Made by a program: the position numbers and the translations under genes. From positions 806,001 to 870,000 of the forward strand of contig JANQPF010000009.1 in NCBI GenBank assembly GCA_028285415.1: DNA of 64,000 nucleotides. The letters are read 5' to 3'. The stretch comes from Pseudomonadales bacterium (lineage in GTDB: Bacteria > Pseudomonadota > Gammaproteobacteria > Pseudomonadales > Azotimanducaceae). Shown here one piece after another: positions 44,447-53,469 of the stretch. The stretch's first letter is position 1; each line of letters starts with the position of its first letter. Below the pieces are notes generated by a model. The model was not told where the DNA came from and did not search any database. It worked only from the letters and a program-made list of their open reading frames with translations.

Positions 44447-44830
44447 ATGATCCGAGCACTTCTCGCTGTCAGCATGCTGACATTGAGCGCAGCTGCGGCC
44501 GCCGACAACCACGGCATGCTCTACGAGCTTCGCACCTACACCGCCAACGAAGGCAAGCTCGACGCGCTGCACGATCGTTTCCGCAACCACACCATGCGCA
44601 TTTTCGAGAAGCACGGAATGCAGAACGTCGCTTACTGGTTACCGGCAGACACCACAGACACCCTCATCTACGTTATTGGGCACAAAGACGCAGACGCCGC
44701 CAAGGCGAGCTGGCAGGCGTTTGTTGCAGACCCTGAATGGCAGGAAGTTTACGCGGATTCGATAGCCGACGGCCGCCTGGTCAAGAACATCGAAAACGTG
44801 TTCATGAGCAAAACCGACTACTCTCCCTGA
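44447..44830 (+). CDS. Exported NIPSNAP family protein
   Basis: A 127-residue protein: signal peptide (MIRALLAVSMLTLSAAAAA) and one NIPSNAP domain (MLYELRTYTANEGKLDALHDRFRNHTMRIFEKHGM ... VIGHKDADAAKASWQAF). NIPSNAP domains are dimeric ferredoxin-like folds often next to catabolic genes; the function is unclear. The ATG is preceded by GGGGGAGAAC. Divergent from YgiQ with 64 bp between starts. Confidence 0.87.
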   Translation: MIRALLAVSMLTLSAAAAADNHGMLYELRTYTANEGKLDALHDRFRNHTMRIFEKHGMQNVAYWLPADTTDTLIYVIGHKDADAAKASWQAFVADPEWQEVYADSIADGRLVKNIENVFMSKTDYSP

Positions 44831-44862
44831 GGTTGATCAACCGCCAGGACTGAGCTGATCCC

Positions 44863-44885
44863 GGCCGTGCGCTGATATCACGGCC
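44863..44885. terminator. Inverted repeat GGCCGTG/CACGGCC between convergent genes
   Basis: GGCCGTG (44863-44869) and CACGGCC (44879-44885) form a 7-bp hairpin with a 9-nt loop between the NIPSNAP and GST genes, whose 3' ends face each other. No U-run follows in either direction, so a terminator role is only suggested by position. Confidence 0.35.
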
Positions 44886-44894
44886 TCAACCTCG

Positions 44895-45635
44895 TCAGGC
44901 TTCGAGCCCACCGGTTTCCGGTGCCGGCCGCGCGCGCTGGTTGTAGAGCAGTTTGCGCAACGCGTCTATCTCTTCCGCAGAGAGTTTCGAGTAGTCATTG
45001 TTCATGTCGCTGCCGACGTTCATGCCTCGTTGCACCGCCGGGCGTTCACTCAGCTCTTCGAACCAGCGTTTGAAATACTTGAACTCGTTGATGTCCTGCC
45101 CCTGCCCTTCCCAGTTGACGGTCCAGGGATAGCAGATCATGTCGGCGATGGTGTACTCGTCGCCACAGAGATAGCGCTGGTTGTAGAGCTGATTGTTGAG
45201 TACCCCGTAAAAACGGTTCACCTCGTCGGTAAAGCGCCGGATTGCATAACTCTGATCACCCTCGCCGTCGCCGAGCCGTTTGAAGTGACCGCATTCACCG
45301 GTTTTGGGTCCCTGGTTTGCCATCTGCCACATCACCCATTGGATGACGTCGTACTTGCCACGCGCGTCCGACGGCATGAACTGCCCGGTTTTCTCGGCGA
45401 TGTACAGCATGATCGCGCCGGACTCGAACACCGATAGCGGACCTTTGCCGTCTTCGGGCGCGTGATCGACGAGGGCCGGCATGCGGTTGTTGGGATTGAT
45501 GGTAAGGAACTCGTCGGTGAACTGATCACCTTTGCCGATGTTGCACTCGACAACGTTGTACTCGAGGCCACATTCCTCGAGCTGAATGGTCACTTTCTTC
45601 CCGTTCGGCGTCGGCCAGTAGTGCAGGTCCAGCAT
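44895..45635 (-). CDS. Glutathione S-transferase family protein (YfcG/Ure2p-like)
   Basis: A 246-residue thioredoxin-fold transferase: N-terminal PTPNGKKVTIQLEECGLEYNVVECNI, cis-Pro region NNRMPALVDHAP, and LSVFESGAIMLYIAEKTGQFMP, followed by the helical C-terminal domain (FYGVLNNQLYNQRYLCGDEYTIADMICYPW). The TPNG motif in place of a catalytic Ser/Cys is typical of YfcG-like disulfide reductases. It is divergent from the thiolase-fold operon (131 bp), suggesting related use in catabolism. Confidence 0.92.
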   Translation of the reverse strand: MLDLHYWPTPNGKKVTIQLEECGLEYNVVECNIGKGDQFTDEFLTINPNNRMPALVDHAPEDGKGPLSVFESGAIMLYIAEKTGQFMPSDARGKYDVIQWVMWQMANQGPKTGECGHFKRLGDGEGDQSYAIRRFTDEVNRFYGVLNNQLYNQRYLCGDEYTIADMICYPWTVNWEGQGQDINEFKYFKRWFEELSERPAVQRGMNVGSDMNNDYSKLSAEEIDALRKLLYNQRARPAPETGGLEA

Positions 45636-45766
45636 TGGTCTCCCCTGGTGTTTTCGTCACCCCAGTGTGCCACCGATGGCGGCCGGGACGCCATGGCAAT
45701 TGCTACCCGCGGCGTGCCGATTTCGGTATGGTCTCGGATTGAGAGGACTTTCGAGGGGACATCTCT

Positions 45767-46936
45767 ATGTCGCTACGCGGCAGCGTCGCTATCGTGGGCA
45801 TGGGCGAGACACCGGTCGGCGCCCTGCCCGATCGCGGATCAACAGAGCTCAGCGCCGAAGCCGCGCGCCTGGCGCTTGCCGATGCCGGGCTGACGAAGGC
45901 AGACATCGACGGGCTCATTACCTGTAATCCCTGGGTGGAGCCACACCTCTACCACGCGGAGATGTTCAGTGAATACATGCAGATTTTCCCACGCTTCTGC
46001 ATGACGCTGAACGCCGGCGGCGCAACAACGTTGACCGCCGTGTTGCGTGCCGCCAGCGCCATTGCGACGGGTGTCTGCGATACGGTGCTGATGACCCACG
46101 GCGACAATCCGCGCACCGGCATGACCGGTCTCGAGACGCTCGCCAAGATGACCACGACTATGAATCCCCAGTTTGAGCTGACCTACGGTGTACCACTGAC
46201 CAATGGGTATGCCATGGCCGGGCGCGCACACATGCACGAGTACGGTACAAAGCCGGAACACTTTGCGCAGGTTGCGGCATCAGCCAGAGCCCACGCGAGT
46301 CTGAATCCCGCGGCCGAGATGCGCGAACCCATCACGGTCGAAGACGTCCTGAATTCACGTGTGGTCGCCGACCCCCTGCACGCGCTCGACTGCTCACTGT
46401 GGTCCGACGGCGGCGCGGCTGTGGTCATCGTGGCGGCTGAGCGGGCCCGAGACTTTCCGAACAGGCCCGTCTTCTTCCTCGGCTGTGGCGAGGCGCACTG
46501 GCACGAGCACCTGTTCCAGGCCCGCTCGCTCACGACCTCAGCGGCATCAGAGTCCGCACCACGTGCTTTCGAAATGGCCGGAGTCGGTCCAGCTGACATG
46601 GATTTCGCTCAAGTCTACGACTGTTTCACGCCGGTGCTTTTGATGGAGCTCGAAGATCTCGGTTTCTGCGCCAAAGGTGAAGGTGGACCGTTCGTCGAAA
46701 ACGGCAACATCGAGCTCGGCGGCACAATCCCGGTGAACACCCACGGCGGGCTCCTGTCACACTCACACACGGGCCATCCGGGTTCCATGTTCGCGCTGAC
46801 AGAGGCGGTCACGCAACTCAGAGGTGCCGGTGAGGCGCGCCAGGTTGAGGGCGCCGAGGTTGGCCTGGTCCACGGTCAAGGCGGCGTGTTGTCGAGTCAT
46901 GCAACCCTCATCCTCGGCACGGAGGCGGCGCTATGA
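45767..46936 (+). CDS. Thiolase-fold (SCP2/Ltp2-like) protein lacking both catalytic cysteines
   Basis: A 389-residue thiolase-superfamily protein. The usual nucleophile motif N-x-x-C-x-S-G is replaced by NAGGATTL (residues 82-89), and the second cysteine motif near the C-terminus reads HGQGGVLSSHATLIL. The His loop GHPGSMFALTEA is kept. Loss of the cysteines with a DUF35 partner matches the Ltp2/ChsH2-type lyases that cleave steroid side-chain aldol CoA esters, where a Tyr acts in catalysis. It probably performs a retro-aldol step rather than thiolysis. GAGGGG precedes the ATG. Overlaps the DUF35 gene by four bases (ATGA). Confidence 0.85.
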   Translation: MSLRGSVAIVGMGETPVGALPDRGSTELSAEAARLALADAGLTKADIDGLITCNPWVEPHLYHAEMFSEYMQIFPRFCMTLNAGGATTLTAVLRAASAIATGVCDTVLMTHGDNPRTGMTGLETLAKMTTTMNPQFELTYGVPLTNGYAMAGRAHMHEYGTKPEHFAQVAASARAHASLNPAAEMREPITVEDVLNSRVVADPLHALDCSLWSDGGAAVVIVAAERARDFPNRPVFFLGCGEAHWHEHLFQARSLTTSAASESAPRAFEMAGVGPADMDFAQVYDCFTPVLLMELEDLGFCAKGEGGPFVENGNIELGGTIPVNTHGGLLSHSHTGHPGSMFALTEAVTQLRGAGEARQVEGAEVGLVHGQGGVLSSHATLILGTEAAL

Positions 46937-47334
46937 GCAAACCGATTCCGAAACCAACGCCGGAAACGGCCCCATTCTGGGCCGGCTGTGCGGAAGATGA
47001 GCTGCGTCTGCAACACTGCAACAACTGCGGGCACGTTCAGTTTCCACCGCGCAAACTCTGCTCCAGCTGTTTCAGCGAAGACGTGACCTGGCGGACCGCA
47101 TCGGGTCGCGGTACCGTGCGCAGCTGGAGCGTGGTCACGCTGCCGGGCGCGCCAGGCTTCGAGGAAGAGGTACCTTACATCGCCGCTCTCGTGCGCCTCG
47201 AAGAAGGTCCCACCATGCTGTCCGTGCTGCGTAATTGTGACGCGGAAGCCGTCGATTTCGACATGCCAGTCAGCGCAATTTTCGAAGACAGAGGTGAAAC
47301 CAAGGTGCCCTATTTCATTCCAGACGGAGCGTAA
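46933..47334 (+). CDS. DUF35 zinc-ribbon / OB-fold partner protein
   Basis: A 133-residue protein. Residues 29-46 form the rubredoxin-like zinc ribbon (HCNNCGHVQFPPRKLCSSC, four cysteines), followed by the OB-fold (GRGTVRSWSVVTLPG, PYIAALVRLEEG, VSAIFED). Such subunits bind CoA esters and pair with thiolase-fold enzymes; the gene starts inside the last codons of its partner. Essential for the predicted lyase activity by analogy with Ltp2-DUF35. Confidence 0.93.
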   Translation: MSKPIPKPTPETAPFWAGCAEDELRLQHCNNCGHVQFPPRKLCSSCFSEDVTWRTASGRGTVRSWSVVTLPGAPGFEEEVPYIAALVRLEEGPTMLSVLRNCDAEAVDFDMPVSAIFEDRGETKVPYFIPDGA

Positions 47335-47335
47335 T

Positions 47336-47704
47336 ATGACTGCCATGACCATCGATCACGGCTACTTCGAAACCCACGCCGACGTCATGGCGGACATCGC
47401 GAAGACCGGCTTCTGGCCAACCACGTATCTGTCCACCGCCTCTCCGGAACTGCCGGTCCACTATCACAACTACGACATCATCGGCTATGTCTTGAGCGGC
47501 AGCACCTACGTGCTGGACGAGAACGGCACGCGTATCGACATTCGCGCCGGTGACCGTCTGAACATCCCCAAAGGTGCCTGGCACGCGGAAGGTGAGGTCA
47601 GCGAAGAAGTCACCTACATCGTCACCATCAGCTCGCCGGTCCCTTTCCTGGAAGCGCTGATGCCGATGGAACCGCGGGGACCCTGGCCGGAGATGAGTCC
47701 TTGA
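47336..47704 (+). CDS. Single-domain cupin protein
   Basis: A 122-residue cupin with the first metal motif in LPVHYHNYDIIGYVLSG (HxHx4 variant) and the second in AGDRLNIPKGAWHAEGEV. It may be a small dioxygenase/isomerase or ligand-binding accessory. It begins one base after the DUF35 stop and its stop overlaps the next start by four bases, so it is co-translated with the putative lyase. Confidence 0.88.
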   Translation: MTAMTIDHGYFETHADVMADIAKTGFWPTTYLSTASPELPVHYHNYDIIGYVLSGSTYVLDENGTRIDIRAGDRLNIPKGAWHAEGEVSEEVTYIVTISSPVPFLEALMPMEPRGPWPEMSP

Positions 47705-48720
47705 CAGACCGCTGGCTGCACTCTGAGGCAGTCGACGGCGACTTGAGCGAAGCACAGATCGAACGCTGGCGGGCGAGCGGTGCGCTGCTGGTTCACAATC
47801 TCCTGCCCCGCGCGCTGGTCGATACGCTCGTTGCCGAAGCTGAAGGGCACTATCCGGCGCCCGGGAGTGAAGCGGCAGCGGAGTTCCAGCAGTTCGGCAG
47901 CGCGCAGAAGTTCGTATTCCCTTCCCGCTCAGACGTTTTCAACGACGTTACTCTGCATCCTGAGCTCTTGAAATGCGTTGCCAGCCTGCTCGGTGTCGCG
48001 GTCCAGGATCTGCGCCTCACACAATCCGACCTTTGGCCGAAGTACGGCAGGGGGGCGAGCGCGCACGACTACTCCAACCGCGATCAACGCATACATTGCG
48101 ACTATCCGAACCACATGCTGGTGCACCCGCCACCGTGGGAACGCCCGGCGGCGGTCGAGATGATCATTTATCTGTCGCCGTTCGAGCGCGGTGGCGGCAC
48201 CGCGGTGGTGCCTCGTCAGGGCGCGGCCGATCCGGCCTACGCCTGGCCGATGATCCACACCCCCGGGGTAGCGGGCATGCGCTACGTGAACGACCGAACA
48301 CAGGCGGAAGCCTACCTGCGGGAAGCGAATCCCGAAGCGGCCAACTTTCGCGCGGAACACCTTTACCCGCGAGAGTGCCACGCGCGCTATGAACAGGGCT
48401 CGGTGCTGTTCTACCGCCACGACGTCTGGCACCGCGGCACACCCGTGACGGAGGGTTCACTCCGCCTGGTGCAGAACCTCACTTTCCGCCGTGCGGACTG
48501 CGAATGGATTGGCACGCTGCATCCCGCCTGGTCTTGGTCCATGTACCACCCGGACCAATACGCGGAAAGGCTCATTGCCCGGCTGAGCCCTGAGCAGAGA
48601 TGCGTGCTCGGTTTTCCCGCGCCGGGCGCCGACTACTGGTGTGAGGCAACCGTCAATGCCGTCGAGGCACGCTACGCCGCACACGGGATCGACATGCAAC
48701 CCTACCGGGAGCAGCCGTAG
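47701..48720 (+). CDS. Phytanoyl-CoA dioxygenase family (PhyH) oxygenase
   Basis: A 339-residue Fe(II)/2-oxoglutarate dioxygenase. The iron ligands are the HxD in RIHCDYPNHML and the distal His of DVWHRGTPVTEGSLRLVQN, whose Arg likely binds 2-oxoglutarate. The gene starts with TTG overlapping the cupin stop (TTGA). Substrate is presumably the same CoA ester or isoprenoid handled by the upstream lyase. A second PhyH protein occurs at 62462-63415. Confidence 0.9.
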   Translation: MTDRWLHSEAVDGDLSEAQIERWRASGALLVHNLLPRALVDTLVAEAEGHYPAPGSEAAAEFQQFGSAQKFVFPSRSDVFNDVTLHPELLKCVASLLGVAVQDLRLTQSDLWPKYGRGASAHDYSNRDQRIHCDYPNHMLVHPPPWERPAAVEMIIYLSPFERGGGTAVVPRQGAADPAYAWPMIHTPGVAGMRYVNDRTQAEAYLREANPEAANFRAEHLYPRECHARYEQGSVLFYRHDVWHRGTPVTEGSLRLVQNLTFRRADCEWIGTLHPAWSWSMYHPDQYAERLIARLSPEQRCVLGFPAPGADYWCEATVNAVEARYAAHGIDMQPYREQP

Positions 48721-48726
48721 CGACGT

Positions 48727-49524
48727 TCAACCCGCCCGTCGTTGACGCAGGTATCGACGCGTCTTCAACCAGTATCTGAACTGTACGTCGAGCTTGTTCA
48801 AGCCGCGCTCGGTACCGTCCTTGTAACTCGACCCTGACGGCGCAATGCCTTCCAGCTCCGCAAGCCAGCTGTCGTCAGGCTCGTACCCGAACTCGATCAG
48901 CGAACGGGTAAACTCGGGATTGGCGCGCACCTCAGCCGCAACCCGGCCAAGGTGCTCTCGCCACGCGGCAACACGCTCCGTCTCAAACGGACGCACGCCG
49001 TTCAGCGCCTTGGTGGCATGGTGATGCAGCGTTTCAATGCCTTCCGGATAAGCGTCGAAACGCCGCCTGCGTTCCAGAAACGGCAGGTGTGCATCCACCC
49101 GATCCTGTTCCGTTGCAGGATCTTCGAGCAGGCTTTCGTATCGCACCACAAGACAGCGAGGATGGGACGCGTAACGCTTGATGACTTCGGCATAGGCAAG
49201 CCACCGCGCAAATCCCACAAAGTAGGTATCCGGCTGCGACCAGTGCACGCTCGTGACCACCGCTCGAGGGTCGCGGACGAGCGCCACCACATAAAGTTGA
49301 TCGTCGCGCTCGAATGCGCGGCCAATGCGAATCGTGTCAGCCGGCTTTTTCGTCAGGTAGGGCGACAGCCCGTCCGGCAGCGCGTCGAACAGCGACTGTT
49401 CGTGATCTGAGCCACCGGCAAACGCGTAGCTGTAGCGCAGCAGTTCCGTCATCAGCGTCGTCCCGCTACGCGGACAGCCGACAACATGAACGCGCTTGAC
49501 GATCTGGAGGGGTTCATGGCTCAT
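48727..49524 (-). CDS. PAPS-dependent sulfotransferase
   Basis: A 265-residue sulfotransferase. The 5'-phosphosulfate loop is VVGCPRSGTT (residues 14-23); the 3'-phosphate part fits VALVRDPRAVVTSVHW with the conserved RDPR. It moves sulfate from PAPS to a hydroxyl on lipid or carbohydrate. It lies between the PhyH and BVMO genes but on the other strand, converging on PhyH with 6 bp between stops. Confidence 0.9.
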   Translation of the reverse strand: MSHEPLQIVKRVHVVGCPRSGTTLMTELLRYSYAFAGGSDHEQSLFDALPDGLSPYLTKKPADTIRIGRAFERDDQLYVVALVRDPRAVVTSVHWSQPDTYFVGFARWLAYAEVIKRYASHPRCLVVRYESLLEDPATEQDRVDAHLPFLERRRRFDAYPEGIETLHHHATKALNGVRPFETERVAAWREHLGRVAAEVRANPEFTRSLIEFGYEPDDSWLAELEGIAPSGSSYKDGTERGLNKLDVQFRYWLKTRRYLRQRRAG

Positions 49525-49639
49525 CGGCCCACATTAGGGGGCAAATGTTACAGAACCATGGTTGCCGTTCTCCGTCACGGCGAAAACGATGGCCTGCCGC
49601 GAGGTATAATCGTCGCCGACGTTGTTTCACGGCACACTC

Positions 49640-51256
49640 ATGACCGATCCACACCACTACGAGGTAATCGTGCTGGGCGCCGGCGTATCCGGCATCTACC
49701 AGATCAAGCGGCTCATCGATCTCGACATTTCCGCCGTTGTCCTGGAGGCGGACGACGATCTCGGTGGCACCTGGTATCGCAATCGCTACCCTGGCGCACG
49801 TTTCGATTCCGAGAGCTATACCTACGGTTATTCATTTTCGCGAGAAGTCCTGGACGAATGGCATTGGCAGGAACGGTTTTCGGCGCAGCCGGAAAACCTG
49901 CGATATCTGAACTTTGTCGCGGACAAGTTCAATCTGCGCGAGCACATGCGCTTCGACGCCCGGGTAAAAGAGATGGTCTGGGACGAACCCGACCGTCAAT
50001 GGCGTCTCAAACTCGCAGGCGGCGATACGTATACCGCACGCTTCGTCGTCACGGGTATTGGCGTGTTGTCCGCACCAACGCCGCCGCGCTACCCCGGCAT
50101 GGACGAATTTCAAGGCGAGTCTTTCCACACCTACTGGTGGCCAAAAGAACCTGTGCCACTGGCGGGTCGCCGGGTGGGCGTGATCGGCACCGGAGCAACC
50201 GGCATCCAGGTCATTGCCGAAATCGCCGACAAGGTCGGCGAGCTGACCGTCTTCCAGCGCCGCCCCAACTGGAGCACACCGCTCAATAACTCCCCGATCT
50301 CGAGCGCGGAGATGGCGGAAATCCGCGAGCGCTATGACGAGATATTTGCCAACTGTGCCTTGTCTCCAAACGGTTTCGAGCACGTGCCCGATCGCCGCGG
50401 TTTTCACAACCTGAGCGCTGATGAGCGGCGTGCGTTCTGGGACGAGCTGTACGCCAGTCCCGGCTTCGCCATCCTCGCTGGTAACTTTCCGGAAATCTTT
50501 CTCGACGAAGCCGCCAACAAGGAGATATCGGATTACATTGCCGATCGCATCCGCCAGCGAGTCGACAACCCGGAGACCGCCGAGAAGCTCATCCCCAGGG
50601 ACCATGGTTTCGGGACGCAGCGTTTACCCCTGGAATCGCACTACTTCGAAGCGTACAACCGTGACAACGTGCACCTGGTCGACATCACCGAGGCACCGAT
50701 TGAGCAAATCACCTCCACCGGAATCCAAACCGCGGACACTCACTACGATCTCGACGTCATCGTCTATGCGACCGGTTTCGACGCCATCACGGGCGCTTTC
50801 GATCGCATGAAGATACAGGGTACTGGTGGTGATGCACTTCGCGACAAGTGGCGCGACGGACCAAGCACTTACCTGGGTATTTTGAGTCACGGTTTCCCCA
50901 ATCTGCTGATGGTTGCCGGTCCGCAAAGCGTGTCGGGATCAACCAACTTTCCCCGCGCCATCGAAGGCGGCGTCGACTGGGTCACCAACCTGCTCGTGCA
51001 TGCCCGGACCGGCCAGATCAGCCGTATCGAGGCCAGACCCGAAGCAGAGCAGGCGTGGGGGGAAGAGGTTGTGGAGGCGCACGAGCGCCTGCTGGCAAGG
51101 CGCAGCCGCGGCTGGTTTACCGGCTACAACTCGAACGTGGCCGGTCACGACACGGGCAAGGTCAGGTACCAGGCTTACTTTGGCGGTGGACCGAAGTACG
51201 CCGCCACGCTCGCAGCTGCAGCCGCCGGCGGCTACGCCGAGCTCGACATGAGTTGA
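49640..51256 (+). CDS. Baeyer-Villiger-type flavin monooxygenase
   Basis: A 538-residue FAD/NADPH enzyme inserting oxygen next to a ketone. It has the N-terminal FAD loop GAGVSGIYQIKRL, LGGTWYRNRYPGARFD, the diagnostic BVMO fingerprint FQGESFHTYWWP (residues 157-168, FxGxxxHxxxWP) and the NADPH loop GVIGTGATGIQ. Likely substrates are cyclic or steroid ketones, which fits a ring- or side-chain degrading cluster. ATG 49640 gives MTDPHHYEV; an ATG 18 bp earlier is possible. Confidence 0.94.
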   Translation: MTDPHHYEVIVLGAGVSGIYQIKRLIDLDISAVVLEADDDLGGTWYRNRYPGARFDSESYTYGYSFSREVLDEWHWQERFSAQPENLRYLNFVADKFNLREHMRFDARVKEMVWDEPDRQWRLKLAGGDTYTARFVVTGIGVLSAPTPPRYPGMDEFQGESFHTYWWPKEPVPLAGRRVGVIGTGATGIQVIAEIADKVGELTVFQRRPNWSTPLNNSPISSAEMAEIRERYDEIFANCALSPNGFEHVPDRRGFHNLSADERRAFWDELYASPGFAILAGNFPEIFLDEAANKEISDYIADRIRQRVDNPETAEKLIPRDHGFGTQRLPLESHYFEAYNRDNVHLVDITEAPIEQITSTGIQTADTHYDLDVIVYATGFDAITGAFDRMKIQGTGGDALRDKWRDGPSTYLGILSHGFPNLLMVAGPQSVSGSTNFPRAIEGGVDWVTNLLVHARTGQISRIEARPEAEQAWGEEVVEAHERLLARRSRGWFTGYNSNVAGHDTGKVRYQAYFGGGPKYAATLAAAAAGGYAELDMS

Positions 51257-51270
51257 GCGGGTTCAGGGCC

Positions 51271-52281
51271 CTACTTGTAGCCCCCTTCCAGGAAGCGTTT
51301 GAAAGCCGGATTGACCCACACGGTGTCGACACGCACCTCCCAGGGGAAGCTTGCGAGCCGCTCGACCACACGCTGCGTGTTCTCTTCGAGCACGGTCAAG
51401 GTGGCTTCCTGCTCACCAGCGCTCACGACCACCAGGGAAATTTTCTCGAAACCCTCCAGCAACCCGTCCGTGTAATAAAACGGCTGCCACCACGAATCCG
51501 CTAGTAGACCCGGTTCATCGTCGGAGTCCTTCTTGGCGTACTGCATGATGAGCTCGTGGAAACGGGCACGGTCATCAGGCGCATCGAACTCGAACAGCAC
51601 CGCCATTTCCCGCGCCTGCACAATCCGCTGCCCTGTGGGCAGCGTTGCCAGGTTCGAGGGATCCCCGCCCCATCCGTCACGGTAGAGAAATGCAGAAACC
51701 TTTGGCGTGATGTAGAGCCAACCTCCGACGCCTTCACGGCGCAGCAGCGCGACGAGCTGGCGCAGGTGACGCCAGCTGGAATGTGAGTAGACGAAGCCGT
51801 GGGATTCCGGAATCTCTTCGTATACCCCAAGGCGGCGCAGATCGTAGCCGGTAAGGACACCCTCTGCGAGCAGCTCACCAAGTCCCGTAAGCAACGCGTT
51901 CGCTGCCAGGAGCTCATCGTATGTTTGCCGCAGCGCAATATCAGCCGGCATCGAAGCATCTTCGATACGTCCTCTGAAACCCGGGTGACGAGATCGCAGT
52001 GCGGTGGCAAAGCGTGCTGTCTTCTGCGCGATCCGAGCCGGATCGCCGAGGTCGGATGCTCGCAGCACGCCGGCGGAAATCAGAACCGCGGCCGCTTCCT
52101 GCTGCCGGGGCGGCAACTCACCGCCTCGTCCGTCGAGCAACGCCGAGATCTGCGTTGCCGTGAGCGTAGCGGCAAGCTCTTCGAGCTGCAGAGTGACAAC
52201 AGCGTCCCGCAATTTGTCAGCAGTGGCGGGGAAGGTGCCAATAAGCAGGATGATCAGCGCCAGGCCGCGGCATGGTTTCAT
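51271..52281 (-). CDS. Exported protein of unknown function
   Basis: A 336-residue protein with a signal peptide (MKPCRGLALIILLIGTFPATA). The mature part has an all-helical N-terminal portion (AATLTATQISALLDGRGGELPPRQQEAAAVLI) and two repeated-looking alpha/beta segments (GFVYSHSSWRHLRQLVALLRREGVGGWLYITPKVSAFLYRDGWG). It contains WQPFYYTDGLLEGFEKI followed by SLVVVSAGEQEATLTVLEENTQRVVE. I do not recognise a family. The ATG 52281 fits the signal peptide better than in-frame codons up to 52359. Its 3' end faces the BVMO gene. Confidence 0.75.
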   Translation of the reverse strand: MKPCRGLALIILLIGTFPATADKLRDAVVTLQLEELAATLTATQISALLDGRGGELPPRQQEAAAVLISAGVLRASDLGDPARIAQKTARFATALRSRHPGFRGRIEDASMPADIALRQTYDELLAANALLTGLGELLAEGVLTGYDLRRLGVYEEIPESHGFVYSHSSWRHLRQLVALLRREGVGGWLYITPKVSAFLYRDGWGGDPSNLATLPTGQRIVQAREMAVLFEFDAPDDRARFHELIMQYAKKDSDDEPGLLADSWWQPFYYTDGLLEGFEKISLVVVSAGEQEATLTVLEENTQRVVERLASFPWEVRVDTVWVNPAFKRFLEGGYK

Positions 52282-52479
52282 ACAACCGGTCCAGTGGTAG
52301 TGGTATCTGTACCGGATGGTCCCACATTTGGCCGGACGCGCCGAGTTTGTAATACGCACGGCAGGTGCCCCGCGCCGACCTCGTCAAACCTTCGCAACGG
52401 GGCTAGCAGGCAAACCTGCGAGGTTTCTCCAGCTCGAGAGACGGGGTTAACATGCAGACAGAACCAACGGGGAGAAATT

Positions 52480-53343
52480 ATGAAAATTGGCGTATTCGGC
52501 ACCTTCATGTCACCCATCGGCACGCCTGAGATCATCGCAAAAGTAGCGGCGCAGGTTGAGCAGGCGGGGATCGATTCACTGTGGATGGGTGAACATGTGG
52601 TGCTCTTCGACGAGATGGAGTTCGGCTACCCGGCATCGAAAGACGGCAAGATACCGGTTCCCGACGGTGGCGGCATGCTGGACCCGGTAGCCACGTTCGG
52701 TTTCATTGCGAACGCGACGACTACCTTGCGGATGGGCACAGGCATTACGCTGATTTCTCAGCGTCACCCGCTGTACACCGCCAAAGAGTTTGCCACGCTC
52801 GACTGGCTTTCCAACGGACGCGTCGATTTTGGCGTAGGCGTCGGCTGGTGCAAAGAGGAAGTGATCTCGAGCGGCTTCAGCTGGGAAGACCGGGGCCCCC
52901 GGGCGGATGAGTTTCTCGACGTCGTCGGGAAGCTATGGACGCAGGAGCTGACCACCTACGACGGCAATCACTTCAAGCTGCCTTATCCCTGCCGCCTCGA
53001 TCCCAAACCGGTGCAGCCACGGATGCCGGTACTGGTCGGCGGACACAGTGCACCGGCGCTGCGACGCGCTGCGGAATACGGCACGGGCTGGTACGGCTTT
53101 GCCCTGAACTCAGAGATGACCGCCGCAATGCTGAACCGGCTGGACCAGGCGCTGGCGGCAGCCGGACGCAGCCGGGGTACGTTCGAGATTGTCATCACGC
53201 CGCTCCAGGAAACGCCGGAAGAGATCGACGCGTTCGCCAGCATGGGCGTGGATCGGCTTGTTTTACACATGGGTTCACAGCGCGCAGAACGGCTTGAACC
53301 GAGACTGCTGGAAATGGAGCGTATATCGGGCGAGGTTGCCTGA
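52480..53343 (+). CDS. Luciferase-like (LLM class) F420-dependent oxidoreductase
   Basis: A 287-residue TIM-barrel enzyme of the bacterial luciferase-like superfamily, F420-type (TIGR03619-like). Features: VEQAGIDSLWMGEHVV, FIANATTTLRMGTGI, HPLYTAKEFATLDWLSNGRVDFGVGVGWCKEEV and PVLVGGHSAPALRRAAEYGTGWYGFAL. It would use F420 or FMN to reduce or oxygenate a small organic. GGGGAGAAATT precedes the ATG. Presence of F420 synthesis elsewhere in the genome would support F420 use; not seen here. Confidence 0.92.
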   Translation: MKIGVFGTFMSPIGTPEIIAKVAAQVEQAGIDSLWMGEHVVLFDEMEFGYPASKDGKIPVPDGGGMLDPVATFGFIANATTTLRMGTGITLISQRHPLYTAKEFATLDWLSNGRVDFGVGVGWCKEEVISSGFSWEDRGPRADEFLDVVGKLWTQELTTYDGNHFKLPYPCRLDPKPVQPRMPVLVGGHSAPALRRAAEYGTGWYGFALNSEMTAAMLNRLDQALAAAGRSRGTFEIVITPLQETPEEIDAFASMGVDRLVLHMGSQRAERLEPRLLEMERISGEVA

Positions 53344-53469
53344 CTTCAGGGAGCACAAGCCATCGTGGCGCCCGGTCCCCAAAGGCGCGCGCTGGCCCGG
53401 AAGTTCACAACGACGTGAATGCGTAGAGTTACGTATGCCCACGCCCGCTCATTGATCTAATCTCGCCGC

